From Fulvia fulva (lineage: Eukaryota > Ascomycota > Dothideomycetes > Mycosphaerellales > Mycosphaerellaceae), in contig NC_063018.1 in assembly GCF_020509005.1 (NCBI RefSeq), positions 3,348,001 through 3,412,000 on the forward strand: a stretch of DNA of 64,000 bases, given 5' to 3'. The notes beneath the pieces are model-generated. The model was not told where the DNA came from. It saw nothing but the letters and a program-made list of their open reading frames with translations, and made no database searches. The translations under genes were made by a program, and so were the position numbers. Each line of letters starts with the position of its first letter. Position 1 is the stretch's first letter. Positions 43,014-54,123 of this stretch are shown here, in pieces.

Positions 43014-43249
43014 TGTTAAGATGTAGCATCTCAAAGGGAGTCAACAATCAGGAAGTGATCTGGCAGCCTGAGGCATCCACGATGACTCAGCTTGTAGGGA
43101 GATACCTTCTCTCCCCTTTAGCTTAGATAGACATCCAACACAATCAACATATTGGTTCCTGATATATTGCTACATACTCGTGCTATTAGTCAGTTAAAGA
43201 TTGATCTCTTACTCTACTCCGCTACTATCTACCCGTACCTATTTTAATA
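43014..43249 (+). repeat. Copia-1 3' LTR
   Basis: 236 bp, starting TGTTAAG and ending TTTTAATA. Followed by ATACC (43250-43254). The 3' third is rich in C-to-T and G-to-A differences from the left LTR. Confidence 0.92.
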
Positions 43250-43254
43250 ATACC

Positions 43255-43560
43255 GGACTTAGTAGACCCGGAGGTTAGACAAGCTAACCTATCGTAGTAG
43301 CTACTTCAAGAAGCCGAGGTAGTAGCTAAGACCGCTCGCCTAAAGGGACTAAGGTAGCGGATAACGAAGAAGAAACTATAGGAGTAAGCCTAGTTACCGA
43401 AGCGGCGCTAAGGGAGTTAGGTCGTAAGAATTATTAATTAGGGTTATTAGTCTATAGTACTCTTAAGTTAGGCTACTCGGTTACCTATCGCTCGTATAAA
43501 ACAAGAACGTAGTACTAAATCATAAAGTAGCCTCGGGCTTATTATTATCTAGGCTCTTAG
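43255..43560 (+). pseudogene. Gypsy-A 3' region continued, RIP-degraded
   Basis: After the Copia-1 insertion the plus strand continues as Gln/Lys/Arg-rich sequence with many TAG stops up to about 43440 (for example EAEVVAKTARLKGLR). It probably extends the frame seen before 37632. I do not recognise a domain. Confidence 0.4.
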
Positions 43561-45243
43561 AGCCTTACTTCTAACCTAGGAACCGGAAATTACTAGGTAC
43601 TACCTCTAGATCCTCTCTATTATCATCCTCTATTATCGATATAGGCGAACGAGCTAAGGAGCTAGATAGAACTATAGCCCCTCTCGGCCTCTCGGTAATC
43701 GAGCCGAATCGTAAAGTACGTCTAGTCGCGATTAACCGCCTAAACCGCTTAGCTACTAGAAGAACGGGAGGACTAGCTATACGACCGTAGACCGTAGGCG
43801 AGGTCACGACCGCCTCGCCCTTACCCTTAGATTCTTCTAGGAGAGGCGTCTATACCGGAATCTCGCGGAGCTACCTAACGTAGTCGGAGGTATCGCTTAG
43901 ACCCTCCTACGGCTTATTACGGTCTAGAGTATAGCGCGGTAATATCTACCGAGGGCTACGCTAAGTCCTAGGAGCCGACTTCTTCTTAGCTAAGGCCGCG
44001 GACTTCTTACTAGCTAAAGATACGGGCTTCTTACTAGGAGACTTCCTAGGTACCTTAGGTATACTAGCGGACTTACTAGGCTTAGTTAGTAATATAAACA
44101 AGCCGTTGTCCTCCTTATCTAAGGTGATCTCCTCCTAGCTAGGTCTATTTATATTAGTCTCGGCGTTCTCGTAAATAAAGGCGCGGACGTAAGCTAAGTT
44201 AGCCTTTAACGCGGCATTTAGGCGGCTAGCGGCGTCGCGGGTAGTACGAGGCTTACGACTAACCTAGAAGACTAGACTATATATAGCTAGGGTCGGAGCG
44301 TTAATCTAAGCTAGATTACGATACTTAAACTTAGTATTCTAGAACTAACTAGACTCCGTAACCTAAGTGATATCGTAGGCCTAGGGAAGATTAGAGAAGT
44401 TAGCTACCTTACTAGGGGTGACTAGGGGCTTAGAGTCCTTTAACTAGGAAGACTACTTAGTATAGCTAAACTTAGTACGAGACCGGCTACGGTCGTAGGT
44501 AGAGTACTTACTAGTCTAGAAATAATTAGTATAGCCGCCGCGCTTAATAAAGGTAAAGTCGCCTATAGTATTAGGCTTAGGATCCTCCTAGTCGTATTTC
44601 TCTAGCTTACTACTCGGTAGGCTAAGTTACTAGTACTTAGTAAAGGTTCCTAGCGGACGCTCGGTATCGCCCTTAGAACGGTAGCTTTATACGTATCGCG
44701 TAGATCTAGAGCGGCCGCTATAGTAGCTAAAGACGATTACCGCTAGCCTAGTTTATACGGTATACGGTCTAAAAGCGATAGGCTACCTTAGAATACCGCC
44801 CTTAGGGACCTCTTCGAAGACGTCGAAGTCGGAGTCTAACGCGGCTACTAGCTTTAGAACGCCGCTAAACTAGAAGCGGCTATAGCGCGAAGGGAGTATA
44901 TAAATTATCTTAAAGAATCTAGCTTCTCTATCGATCCTTAGACACTAGCGCGCGACACGGGCTAACTATAGCGCGATCTAATCGTCTAGCTTAATAACAT
45001 CGCAAGAGAACTAGACTTTAAACTAGAAGGCGTAGAGCCGAGTCTACTAACCGGCTGACTATCTAGTAGGTATATCCGGAAGGCGCGTCTTAGTACGAAC
45101 GGGGAGCCGCGGGAAGTTGTTAGATACGGCCGAAGTATAGGTAACGGTAAGGGTGTCTATCTAAGCTATTAACTCCTCGCCTTAAGGAGAGCGCGGGACA
45201 GGAGCTATAGTAAGCTATAAGGAAGAAAGGAGTCTAAAACACG
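43561..45243 (-). pseudogene. antisense reading frame between pol and 3' LTR of Gypsy-A, unidentified
   Basis: On the minus strand one frame can be followed for about 1.7 kb. It is interrupted by TAG and TAA stops but by no frameshift that I found over 43571-44700. Its composition is protein-like: an acidic stretch DSDFDVFEEVPKGG near 44800, a Lys/Ser/Pro-rich tract with repeated (S/A)KK units near 43990-44080, and the C-terminal 78 codons open at 43571-43807. I do not recognise the family. Gypsy-D interrupts its upstream side at 45244-45250, so it may begin beyond 62071. It could be an accessory gene of Gypsy-A, a captured host gene, or remains of another element. Confidence 0.45.
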
Positions 45244-45249
45244 TTAGTA

Positions 45250-45435
45250 TCACGGTTTACCTCGTAAGGCTACACTTAGTATTACGTAACCTAGTACGCT
45301 AGCGCGCCCGGACCCTAACCTCGGCGTTTACTTTATCGCGGCTTCGCGACTTTCTTATCTTCTCTTCTTCGTAGAACTTATTCGATTCTAAGGTATTAAT
45401 ACGTTTGCGCCCTGTCTTACGCCTTGTCCGTATTA
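45250..45435 (+). repeat. Gypsy-D 5' LTR
   Basis: Starts TATCACGG (originally TGTCACGG) and ends CCGTATTA. It contains GTAGAACTTA at 45371-45380, complementary to the adjoining primer site. Confidence 0.85.
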
Positions 45436-45436
45436 T

Positions 45437-45446
45437 TAAGTTCTAC
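45437..45446 (+). other. Gypsy-D primer-binding site, probable self-priming type
   Basis: TAAGTTCTAC begins one base after the LTR and is a perfect 10-nt complement of GTAGAACTTA in the same LTR. The layout equals that proposed for Gypsy-1 and resembles Tf1 self-priming. Confidence 0.6.
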
Positions 45447-47560
45447 CGCCCTTAGATCGCCGAGCCGTATAATTATAGACTACGTATCGCTACTACGACC
45501 GCGTACGACCGAGACTCGAATAGCCGTAGGTACTAATATAACTATCGGACTAGACGAATCATCCTTTATCCTAAGACTTAACCTAAACCCTCTTACGAAG
45601 GCGTTCCTCCGGGAAGCCCGATAAAAGCGGAACGGCGTACTTAGCGTAGCGTAGTAAGAGGTAGAAGACGAGTCGTAGTAGGATCCGGATTTCGACGATA
45701 CCGTAGGTATAGAACGACTACGTAATATAGCGTAAGAGATATAGAACGAGACTTAGGGTCGCGGAGACACTAAGTAGGCTCGTTAGTAAGAGGAAGAACG
45801 TCGGCGCTAGAAGTACTAAGAGCTACTACGTAATAAGTATAACCGACGTTAGTCTAAGAAGGAAACTCGACTCCGTATAGGTAGAGAGGATAAGACCTTA
45901 TAATAGGGCATACGTACGCGGAAGGAGGAACATCTTAGCTACCGCTATACGATGCCGATTAACTTTACCTAGAAGGGCGAAGAGGTAGAATATAGGCTAC
46001 GGTATAACCCTACCGAGTTCTAGATCGCTATAGCCGAGGAGCTTTCTCGCTCGGTTACTAAGAACCTAGAAGCCTAGCTAGATATCCTAGACGAATACCG
46101 TCTCGCCTACCTCGGTCTTAAGGAGGTACGGGAGGTATTAACTACTTAGAAGATTCGGCTATAGGCTAAGGCCAATCGGTATAAAGATGAGTTAGTATCG
46201 CTCTAAGTAATACTCGACGAGCTTAGGGACGATAAGGACTTAGTAGCTAAGATCGCTTACCTAAAGAAGTTAGGTAAGAAGGCGGCCGCTAAGATTAAGA
46301 ACTTACGTAGTCGTAATATAGATCTAGCTAGCGAACTCGAAGCGACCTAGACTAAGTTAGCTACTAAGTAGAGCCTAGGTAAGCGTGCTACCGCGTTCAT
46401 TACGGATCTATAAGCCTAGCTAAAGGAGCGCGATAACTATATCGCTTAGCTAAAGCCTAAGGAACCGACACCTCTACTACCTCCTACGAGGTAGAAGTCT
46501 ACTCTCGAGAAGCTACTCGACGGCGAGGACCCTAGTGTTAAGGTAGGTATAACAAAGACTAAGAAGGCTGCCTCTACCGTAGCTAGCGACAATAATAACA
46601 CTACGGTAGTCTTAGTTAACGCCGCTATCTAGCGTAGTAACGGCGGTACCCGTAACCCGATTAACTCGAGGAAGATTCCTATATTCTTAGCTAATATACC
46701 TAATTATAAGGATGAACTAGGATTTATAGAGGAGAAGGAGAAAGTAGAGGACTACATAACTATAGAAGAGTTATATAGCCGATTATCTATAGTATACCTA
46801 GTAGTGTTTAATAACTTCGTCGTCGGTAATACTAACGCCCGCCTACGGCTATATAAGAAGAAGGTGACCGGTTAGCGTAAGTTAATAACAGTGCTAAACG
46901 ACTCTTACGGCGAGCACTATAAGCTCAAGAAGCATAAGAAGGCTTATAATAACTATACCTAAGGTAATCGTATATTTGACGTATTTTGTACTAAGTTCCT
47001 AGAGTACGGGTACTACCTAGAGAAGATAGATAAGAAACTTATCGACGATATCTAGGACAAGCTAAACGACAAGTTAAAGTAGGCACTAGTATATCGCGAC
47101 GACTTTAATGACCTCCTAGCCCTTTAGCGATACCTTCGCGATATTAAACTAAAATTAGACGATATTAAGGGTTCCGGCGGAGGCGGTAGCGGCCGTAATA
47201 GTAGTAGCCGTCGTAGTAGCGACGAAGGTAAGCCTAAGCATATCTACTATAACGAGAAGATTCGTAAGGAATATGATCTTGAAGCCGCTAAGTACGATAG
47301 TTATACCTTCCGTAATCTTACTAAGGAAGAAGTAGCTAAGCCTAAGGAGGATATGTTCTACTACGTATATAAGGCTATAGACTATAAGGGTGCCTAGTCG
47401 CCTAAGTGTCCCTTTAAGAAGTATAAGAAGACTAGTAGCGACGCTAATAACGCTACGAAGAACGTAACGATCTAGGTCGGCGACGTACTAGTAGAGCTTA
47501 AGGCTACCGAGTCGGGGGAAGCCTAGGCTCTAGTCGTATACGTACCGACTAGTAGCCTAT
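45447..47560 (+). pseudogene. Gypsy-D gag, RIP-degraded
   Basis: The plus strand reads as gag with coiled-coil-like Lys/Glu-rich stretches (45850-46450) and frequent TAG stops. Near 47359-47409 a zinc knuckle is visible with its Cys and His codons mostly turned to Tyr and the last Cys kept (SPKCPF). The reconstructed spacing appears to be CX2CX4HX7C. Confidence 0.7.
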
Positions 47561-48786
47561 ACTCGCGCCTAGTACTAATCCTCCGAAGACGGTACTACTA
47601 GAACCTCCTAAGGTTACGCCCTTATTATATTACCGTTATAGAGAAAAGAGGAACCCTATATAGTAGGAAATAGCAATTAGTAACATCCCTATAATCTTTA
47701 GTCTAGAGGTTATACTATATACTATAAAGACAATAGACCTTCTACTAAGAAGCTCGTATATTATAGTAGTAGGCGTAGCGGGTAGTAAGTTAGTACGTAT
47801 TCTAATAGATTCCGGTGCCGAGTCGCTATTTTATAATACGAAGTTTACGAAGAAACATCTATTACGAACACGACTACCTTAGGCTTAGAAGATAGGCCTA
47901 GGAGCTAACCCTAAAGTATCTAGTCAAGCTACGGAATGTGTTTAGACTAAGTTCGACCTAAACGGTCATATCGAGGAAGTTAGTTACTTCGTTACTAACC
48001 TCGACTACGACTTCGTATTTAGTATACCCTAGTTCTAGAAGCACTGCCCTATACTAGACTAGAGAGCTAACACATTTATATTTACTAAAAAGTACTATAC
48101 GGATCATTACAATCCTTGCCCTACGACTATCGGCGGTACGAAGGTTTATATATAGTACGCTATCCCTTATTTATAGACTCTAGAACCTAACATCTAGGTG
48201 TCTAGCATAACGATTAGCGAAGCCTACGAAGAAAACCTAGACGAAGGTTACCTTATTTAGGAAATAGGGACTCTTAACCCTAATAAGCTAGAGCCTACGA
48301 GTAAGGAACTTATTTACGACATTAGTATATAGCTAAGTACTATATTAGCTAAAGACAAGGCTATCTACATAAACAAGAAGCAAGCGACTATACGAGAAGT
48401 CGAATCCTTACTGCCCTAATAGCTAAAGGACCTAAAGTACGGATTTGACCCGTCTGTCGCTAAAGGCCTACCTCCCTATCGCCCCGAATTAGATTTAGCG
48501 ATTGAATTCGTTAAAGGCGCTAAGCTACCTTTTAAGCGTCCTTATTCTATATCGAAACTAGAGCTCGACGTGACTAAAGCCTACGTCGATAAGGAAGAAG
48601 CCGCTAGTAAAATCCGACGCTCTACGTCCTAGATTACTAGTCCTATTATTATTGTTAAGAAGCTAGGTGGAGCACTCCGTGTCTACGTAGACTATAGAGC
48701 TATTAACGCTATTACCGTTAAGAATAGGTACCCGATACCTTAAGTCCGTAAGACCCTAGCTCGTATAAGCGGCGTATAGTAGTTTA

Positions 48787-48873
48787 CTACCTTAGCTATT
48801 AACAAGATAGCATAGCTATATAGGCCAAAGGGCACTACAATAGCTTAATGAAATATCTATCTATCTACCTTAG
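48787..48873 (+). mobile_element. 69-bp 5'-truncated LINE insertion with 9-bp duplication
   Basis: A 69-bp segment (48796-48864) ending in (ATCT)n splits the Gypsy-D RT frame. It is flanked by CTACCTTAG at 48787-48795 and 48865-48873. Its AGGCCAAAGGGCACTACAA core resembles the 3' end of LINE-2 (22833-22860) apart from transitions. Removing it plus one repeat restores the RT order ...TTL/DIIVVFN. Confidence 0.8.
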
Positions 48874-49122
48874 ACATTATCGTAGTATTTAACGAGCTAC
48901 GTATCCGTGAAGGCGACGAATAGAAGACAGCCTTCACTACCCGATATAGTACCTACGAATAGCTTATAGTGCCATTTAGTCTCTACAACGCACTAAGCGC
49001 GTTCTAGGTATATATTAACAAAGCATTATATAGATACCTAGACGACTTCGTGTCTATATACCTAGACGACTATATCGTATTCACGTATAGTTCATTTAAG
49101 GAACACGTAAAACACGTACGTA

Positions 49123-49137
49123 CTATTATTAGGTGTC
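49123..49137. repeat. 15-bp target-site duplication of LINE-1, left copy
   Basis: CTATTATTAGGTGTC is present here and at 54109-54123. The first bases may overlap the (ATCT)n tail at the right end. Confidence 0.88.
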
Positions 49138-49357
49138 GATCGCGCTATTGACGGAATCATCGATCTCTGCGCCAAAACACGACACATTCGAAAGCTCTTA
49201 TCAAGGCCATTCCAACGATATAAAAAGCAGGCCACTGCCCCTAGGACTGAGGGAGTTCTACCCCATTCAATCTGGACAGCTTGAAGCTCTCTTCACCCTG
49301 TTTCTTCAGCTCCAAACGCCGCGGAGGTGCCTAGCTACATTAGGCAACTCCTAGGCA

Positions 49358-50635
49358 ATGGCAGCCTAGGCTACGGTACTAACGGCGCCTACGGCCCTAC
49401 AGGCGAAGCCCCCCTAAGACAACTGGCAGCAACTTATAGAGGACGCAAAAAGTATGGAAACTAACGATCAGCTCCCTTACCGGTCTCTACAGGTAATGAT
49501 CACTCAGCTACGCACGGCGCTTGTACTGTCGTATCACCGAGGGCAACAAGAAATGAGGACGACGTCCCAGGCGATTAGCAAGGCCACCCGGAATCAACAC
49601 CCCCATAGCTGGGCATCGGTCGCGGCATCGATACCAGGCCCCCGCCTAACGTACGATGCAGTTACGATCCGCATTGCAGCAAAGGAAGACCAGGCCGAAG
49701 TTGCGAAGCTATCGAACAAGGAGCTCGCCCAACGAATTAACCAACCAGGGGTGGTCGCAGTGAACCAACAGTCTAACGGCACTCTACAGATCTATACTAG
49801 CTCTGCTACTGCTAGGAGGTACCTAGAGGCACAGCCACAGTGGGCATCTAAGGTTGCGGCATCAGCGAAGGTCTCAACGAAACAATTCACGATCCTAGTC
49901 CACGACATGCCTAAGGAGTTTGACCCAACCAACCAGGGTCACCTACGCGCTCTCCAAGAGGACAACCCGGTCACTCTTAACTCTCCAATCCAGAAGGCGA
50001 CTTGGCTCTATAGGAAATGGCCAGAAGGCAAGAAGGCCTCGGCGCTAATAGTATGGCTACAAGACGCGAAAGCGGCGGATCTAGCGATAGAACAAGGCCT
50101 GGTCTGGCAATACAGCCTCAAGACAGTAGAAAAGCACTCCTCATCCTTTCGTGTCCTCCAATGCTTCAAATGCCAACAGTATGGACACCAAACCTACACG
50201 TGCACAAACAAGCAGGCCTGCTCGAACTGTGTAGGAGACCATATGTCTAGGGACTGTACATCGACTACGAGACGGTGCGCGAACTGTCCGGGGCACCACC
50301 CATCGTATAGTGCGGAATGCCCACAGCGGAAACTAGCGAAAAACAAGGCAATCACAAACAGAACCGTCGCCCCAAGATTCTACGGCGACCGTGAGGCTAG
50401 CCCACACCGGAACCAACTAGCGGCGGTCGGGCACAAGCGCCCTAGGGCCGAGAACGATGTAAAGGATGCGCAGCCTAGGGCGTACGGGAGGCCACGTGCT
50501 CTGCTAGCTGCGGCGAGGGAATCTAACCAGGCCCGGCTCCCCTTTAGTACACAGCCGATAGGCGTAGACCAGGACGCACAGGGCAGTAGGACACAGGACG
50601 ATACAGAGGAAATGATTGTCGATGCCGATGACTAG
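49358..50635 (+). pseudogene. LINE-1 ORF1 (gag-like, zinc knuckles), two early stops
   Basis: The frame most likely began at the ATG at 49358 (MAA), giving 425 codons. TAG at 49367-49369 and TAA at 49415-49417 are both one C-to-T change from Gln codons. The longest open part starts at 49454 (393 residues). The C-terminal half holds knuckles CFKCQQYGHQTYTC, CSNCVGDHMSRDC and CANCPGHHPSYSAEC. Downstream is a basic, Gln-rich tail. The product from 49454 could still be made, lacking only the first ~32 residues. Confidence 0.85.
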
Positions 50636-53600
50636 CCTCGACACGCTTAACATCATCCAGTATAACGTCAACCATAGCAAGGATATAGTCCAGAACCATT
50701 TCCTACACGAGGCGGACCCGCGCGTCCACCACGTCCTTGCAATCCAGGAGCCATGGATTAACCCGCACCATAAGAGACCAACGACCTGCAAGTCACCAGG
50801 CTACACGACATGCCTACGAGGCGACGGCAGACCCCGCACGTGCTTCTATGTCAGCAAGGACATACTAGAATCCGACTGGGAGGTAGTGTACTACGCAGAC
50901 GAAGAAGGCGGGGGCGATATTACCTCCCTCCACGTGGGTAGCACCTGGATACACAACCTATACATACAACCGCCAGCCTCGAGGTCTAGCCGCGACCTAG
51001 GGGTCTGCAGACACCTAGACAGTGCGCTCAAGAGACAAGGGTGCCACATCGTAGTAGGAGACTTCAACATACACCACCCTTCCTGGGAAAGCCTTATGTA
51101 GCCGCACCCTATAGCCGACGAAGTACTCGACTTGATGGCGAGCAACGCAATTGCCCTCAATACCCCGAAGGACCTGGGCACCTGGAAGAGAGGGGGACTC
51201 CAAGGCACGATCGACCTCTCCTGGATCTCAGATAGCCACTACCACACGGTAACCTACTGTGGGATCGAACATGAACTCGAGGCGTCGTCAGACCACATGC
51301 CAGTCAGGACCTCTATTGCGACACAGATACAACGCACACCAGCGAGAACCCCTAAGCCAAACTGGGGAAAGGCCCACTGGGCCAACATCCAGGCGTACCT
51401 CGATGACTCCAAGAGGCTAGTCCAGATCGCGCAGCAGCAATACAACAGTAAAGACGAGATAGACGAAGCAGTCCAGGGGTTGACAGACGAAATAAGAAAA
51501 GCGACCTCACTTCACGTTCCGCTTGCCCAACCAACGACATGGTCCAAACCATACTGGACGCCGGAGTGCACTGCGGTAGTAAGAGAAGCAAGGAGAGCCC
51601 GCCGGGTGTGGACGAGCAGCCATAGCGAGGAGGCCTGGAACGTATACAGGGAGGCATGCCAACAGAAGAAAGCTATAATACGGAGGGAGAAAGCAGTCGG
51701 CTGGAGGGCTATAGTGGAAGAAATCGCCGGCAAGCCAGAGAGGATGTGGAAGCTAGCGAAATGGGCCCGACAGGACCCTACACAGGGCCCCTCCTTCTCT
51801 ATCCCAGCGCTACAATCGCCTAGTGGCCCGGTTAGCGACCCCGAGGCCAAGGCGCGTCTACTGGCTAGCAAGTTCTTCCCACCCCCAGTCGAGGCTGATC
51901 TAAGCGACATAAACAGCTCTACTCCCCTAGCCCCTAGCATCGCGGTCCAACAGGAGGTGTCCGAGGGAGAAGTTACCGCTGTGCTAAGGAAGTTGCCGGC
52001 GAAGAAAGCCCCGGGGCCGGATGGGATCCCAAACGAGCTACTAAAGAAGTGTAGAGATCAACTAGCCCTAGCAGTTGCAGCGATCTTCAACGCCTGCCTA
52101 CAGACCGGATACCACCCGATAGCTTTTAAACAATCGACGACAGTGGTCCTACGCAAGCCGCAGAAGGAAGACTATACGTAGGTGAAGTCGTACCGCCCAA
52201 TTGCGCTCCTTAACACTCTTGGGAAGGCGCTTGAGAAGCTGGTTACAACGAGACTCTCCGAGGCGGCAGAGGAACACTCCCTACTCCCGGACACCCAGAT
52301 GGGTGCGCGCCCACAGCGATCGACGCTATCCGCGATGGAACTTATCACCTCTTAGGTAAAGGCCATCTGGTATAAGAATAGGGACAAGGTGGCTTCCTTA
52401 CTTAGCCTAGACATATCGGGAGCCTTCGACTACGTGTCACACCCGCGGCTTCTCTACATCCTAAGGTCGAAAGGACTCCCTGAGTGGCTTGTCAACTTCG
52501 TACGGTCCTACCTCCAAAACCGCAGTACGTCGATCCTGGTCGGCCAGTACAGAAGCCCATTTCAAGCAGTCTATACTGGAATCCCGTAAGGCTCAACGCT
52601 AGCACCTATTCTGTTCCTCTTCTTTATGGCGACGCTGCTCCCAGCCCTAGAATCCCAGAACACCGCTACGAGCGGCTTCGTAGACGACACAAACATCCTA
52701 GCGTGGTCTTCCTCGACTAAGGAGAACTGTAGGCTACTAGAAGAGAAGCACAAGATCTGCGAGGACTGGGCTAGGAGGCACGGGGCTCGGTTTGCCCCAG
52801 AAAAGTACAATCTGATACACTTTACGCGCCGGCCACGGTTCCACAATATGCAAGCTTCTATCCAGATACAGGGGCACACGACTAACCCGGCAAATCAGCT
52901 CAGGATCCTCGGACTATGGGTGGACCCGGCGCTACGGTGGAGGAAGCACGTACAGGCAATATTACGGAAAGCTGAACAGAATATGGCATCATGCCAGAGG
53001 CTCACTGCGTCCACATGGGGGGCGGACTTCCGGCAGTCACGACTTCTATATACGGCTATTGTACGGCCAGTCTTTACCTATGGCAGCCAAGTGTGGTCCT
53101 TAGGCGAGAGGGCCTGCCCATCGAAGGGACTCGTCGCGCCGCTAGCGAAGATCCAAAACCAATGCCTAAGGAAGGTCACCGGGGCATATAAGTCGACACC
53201 AACGAGGATGCTTGAGCACGAGACCGCTATACCGCCGATCGACCTATACATCCAGGGACTACGGACCTCCTACTTAGGCAAGTCGGCACAGTACCCAGTA
53301 CAGAAGGTCATCGCCAGTGCAGTCGCAAGGGCCCGCGAATCAGTACCAGCGCACAAGGGCATTCGACCCGGAAACGAGCCGAACTACCGGGCAAGGGACG
53401 AACAGCTAGCAACACAATGGGAAGGTGAGAAATCGTTTGTAGAGCAACTATGGAAAGAGAGGTGGAACAACCAGGTTGTAGGGCATAGTGGACGCCCTCA
53501 GCCAGCGGGACAACCTAAGGAATGGTCAGCTACAAAATCCGCGGTCAAGCACCCCCCGAAGCTCATCCACTACCGCCTTACGAGGGCACAGAGTAGCATA

Positions 53601-53939
53601 GCAACCCAACTGCGAAGCGAACACATCGGCCTCCAGGGGTACCTATCATGGAGGAAGGTCCTAGGATACACGAATACTAGCTGCCCCTACGGCTATCGCT
53701 CCCAGAACGTACGGCACGCACTCCTCGTCTGTCCGAGGTGGTCGCTAGGAAGGGGGGAGTGGATGGCAAAGGCGAGGAACCGGACGATTAGGGCACTTCT
53801 TAACAACGCTGAAGACCTACGGCGCATTACGAACTGGATACTAGAGAAGGGCTGGCTAGAACAGTACCGCCTAGTAGGAGCAGTGCAGGAAGAGAGGACA
53901 CGACGCAGCGCGACGAGACCGGCTAGGAGCGGGGGCTAA
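50622..53939 (+). pseudogene. LINE-1 ORF2 (endonuclease and reverse transcriptase), four stops
   Basis: One frame of about 1105 codons overlapping ORF1 by 14 bp. Stops at 51099-51101, 52179-52181, 52353-52355 and 52587-52589 are TAG, TAG, TAG and TAA. The last falls in the RT motif GIP-Q-GS, where Gln is near-invariant, so it is clearly CAA changed to TAA. Endonuclease motifs are AIQEPWINPH, VVGDFNIHHP and SSDHMP; RT motifs are KKAPGPDGIP, LSLDISGAFD and FVDDTNILAW. The C-terminal Cys/His stretch reads CPYGYRSQNVRHALLVC, Cys-to-Tyr at its second Cys compared with LINE-2. No RNase H domain seen. Confidence 0.9.
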
Positions 53940-54123
53940 CGGGGTAGTGACATGGACTACGTACGTTCAGAGGGAAAGCTAATCTAGACAAGGAGTAGTC
54001 GGGGGCGGGAAGGGTTTTCACCTATTCGGGTTTCCCTTTGTACATAACAATAGATATATACCTGCATAGGCCGGATAGGGTCCTAGAACAGGGGAATGAC
54101 AAATCTATCTATTATTAGGTGTC

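Larger units (their letters stand above)
37633..43249 (+). mobile_element. Copia-1: intact Ty1/Copia element
   Basis: 5617 bp with 236-bp LTRs (37633-37868 and 43014-43249) and a perfect ATACC duplication (37628-37632 and 43250-43254). It has one uninterrupted Gag-Pol frame, a half-tRNA primer site and a purine tract. The left LTR begins TATTAAG where the right begins TGTTAAG. The last ~75 bp of the right LTR carry many transitions compared with the left LTR, while the rest agrees closely. Confidence 0.95.
47640..49137 (+). pseudogene. Gypsy-D pol part 1 (protease, RT), RIP-degraded
   Basis: Protease with the canonical IDSGAESLFYN near 47808-47840. RT begins near 48540, with [19 protein letters not shown] near 48655-48715 and YLDDYIVF near 49059-49083. 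A 69-bp LINE scrap interrupts at 48796, and LINE-1 interrupts at 49137 within RT. Confidence 0.82.
49138..54108 (+). mobile_element. LINE-1: near-complete Tad-like LINE
   Basis: About 4.97 kb inserted in Gypsy-D RT with a 15-bp duplication and a short (ATCT)n tail. ORF1 and ORF2 are in order, with six in-frame stops, each one C-to-T step from CAG or CAA. LINE-0 and LINE-3 are heavily mutated copies of the same family. The 5' leader (49138-49357) and the 3' tail (53940-54108) have no frame of their own. Confidence 0.93.

Noticed and set aside
43571..43807. A 78-codon minus-strand frame as a stand-alone small gene.
   Set aside because: It is the open C-terminal end of the longer stop-ridden antisense frame in Gypsy-A, and there is no sign of an independent start.
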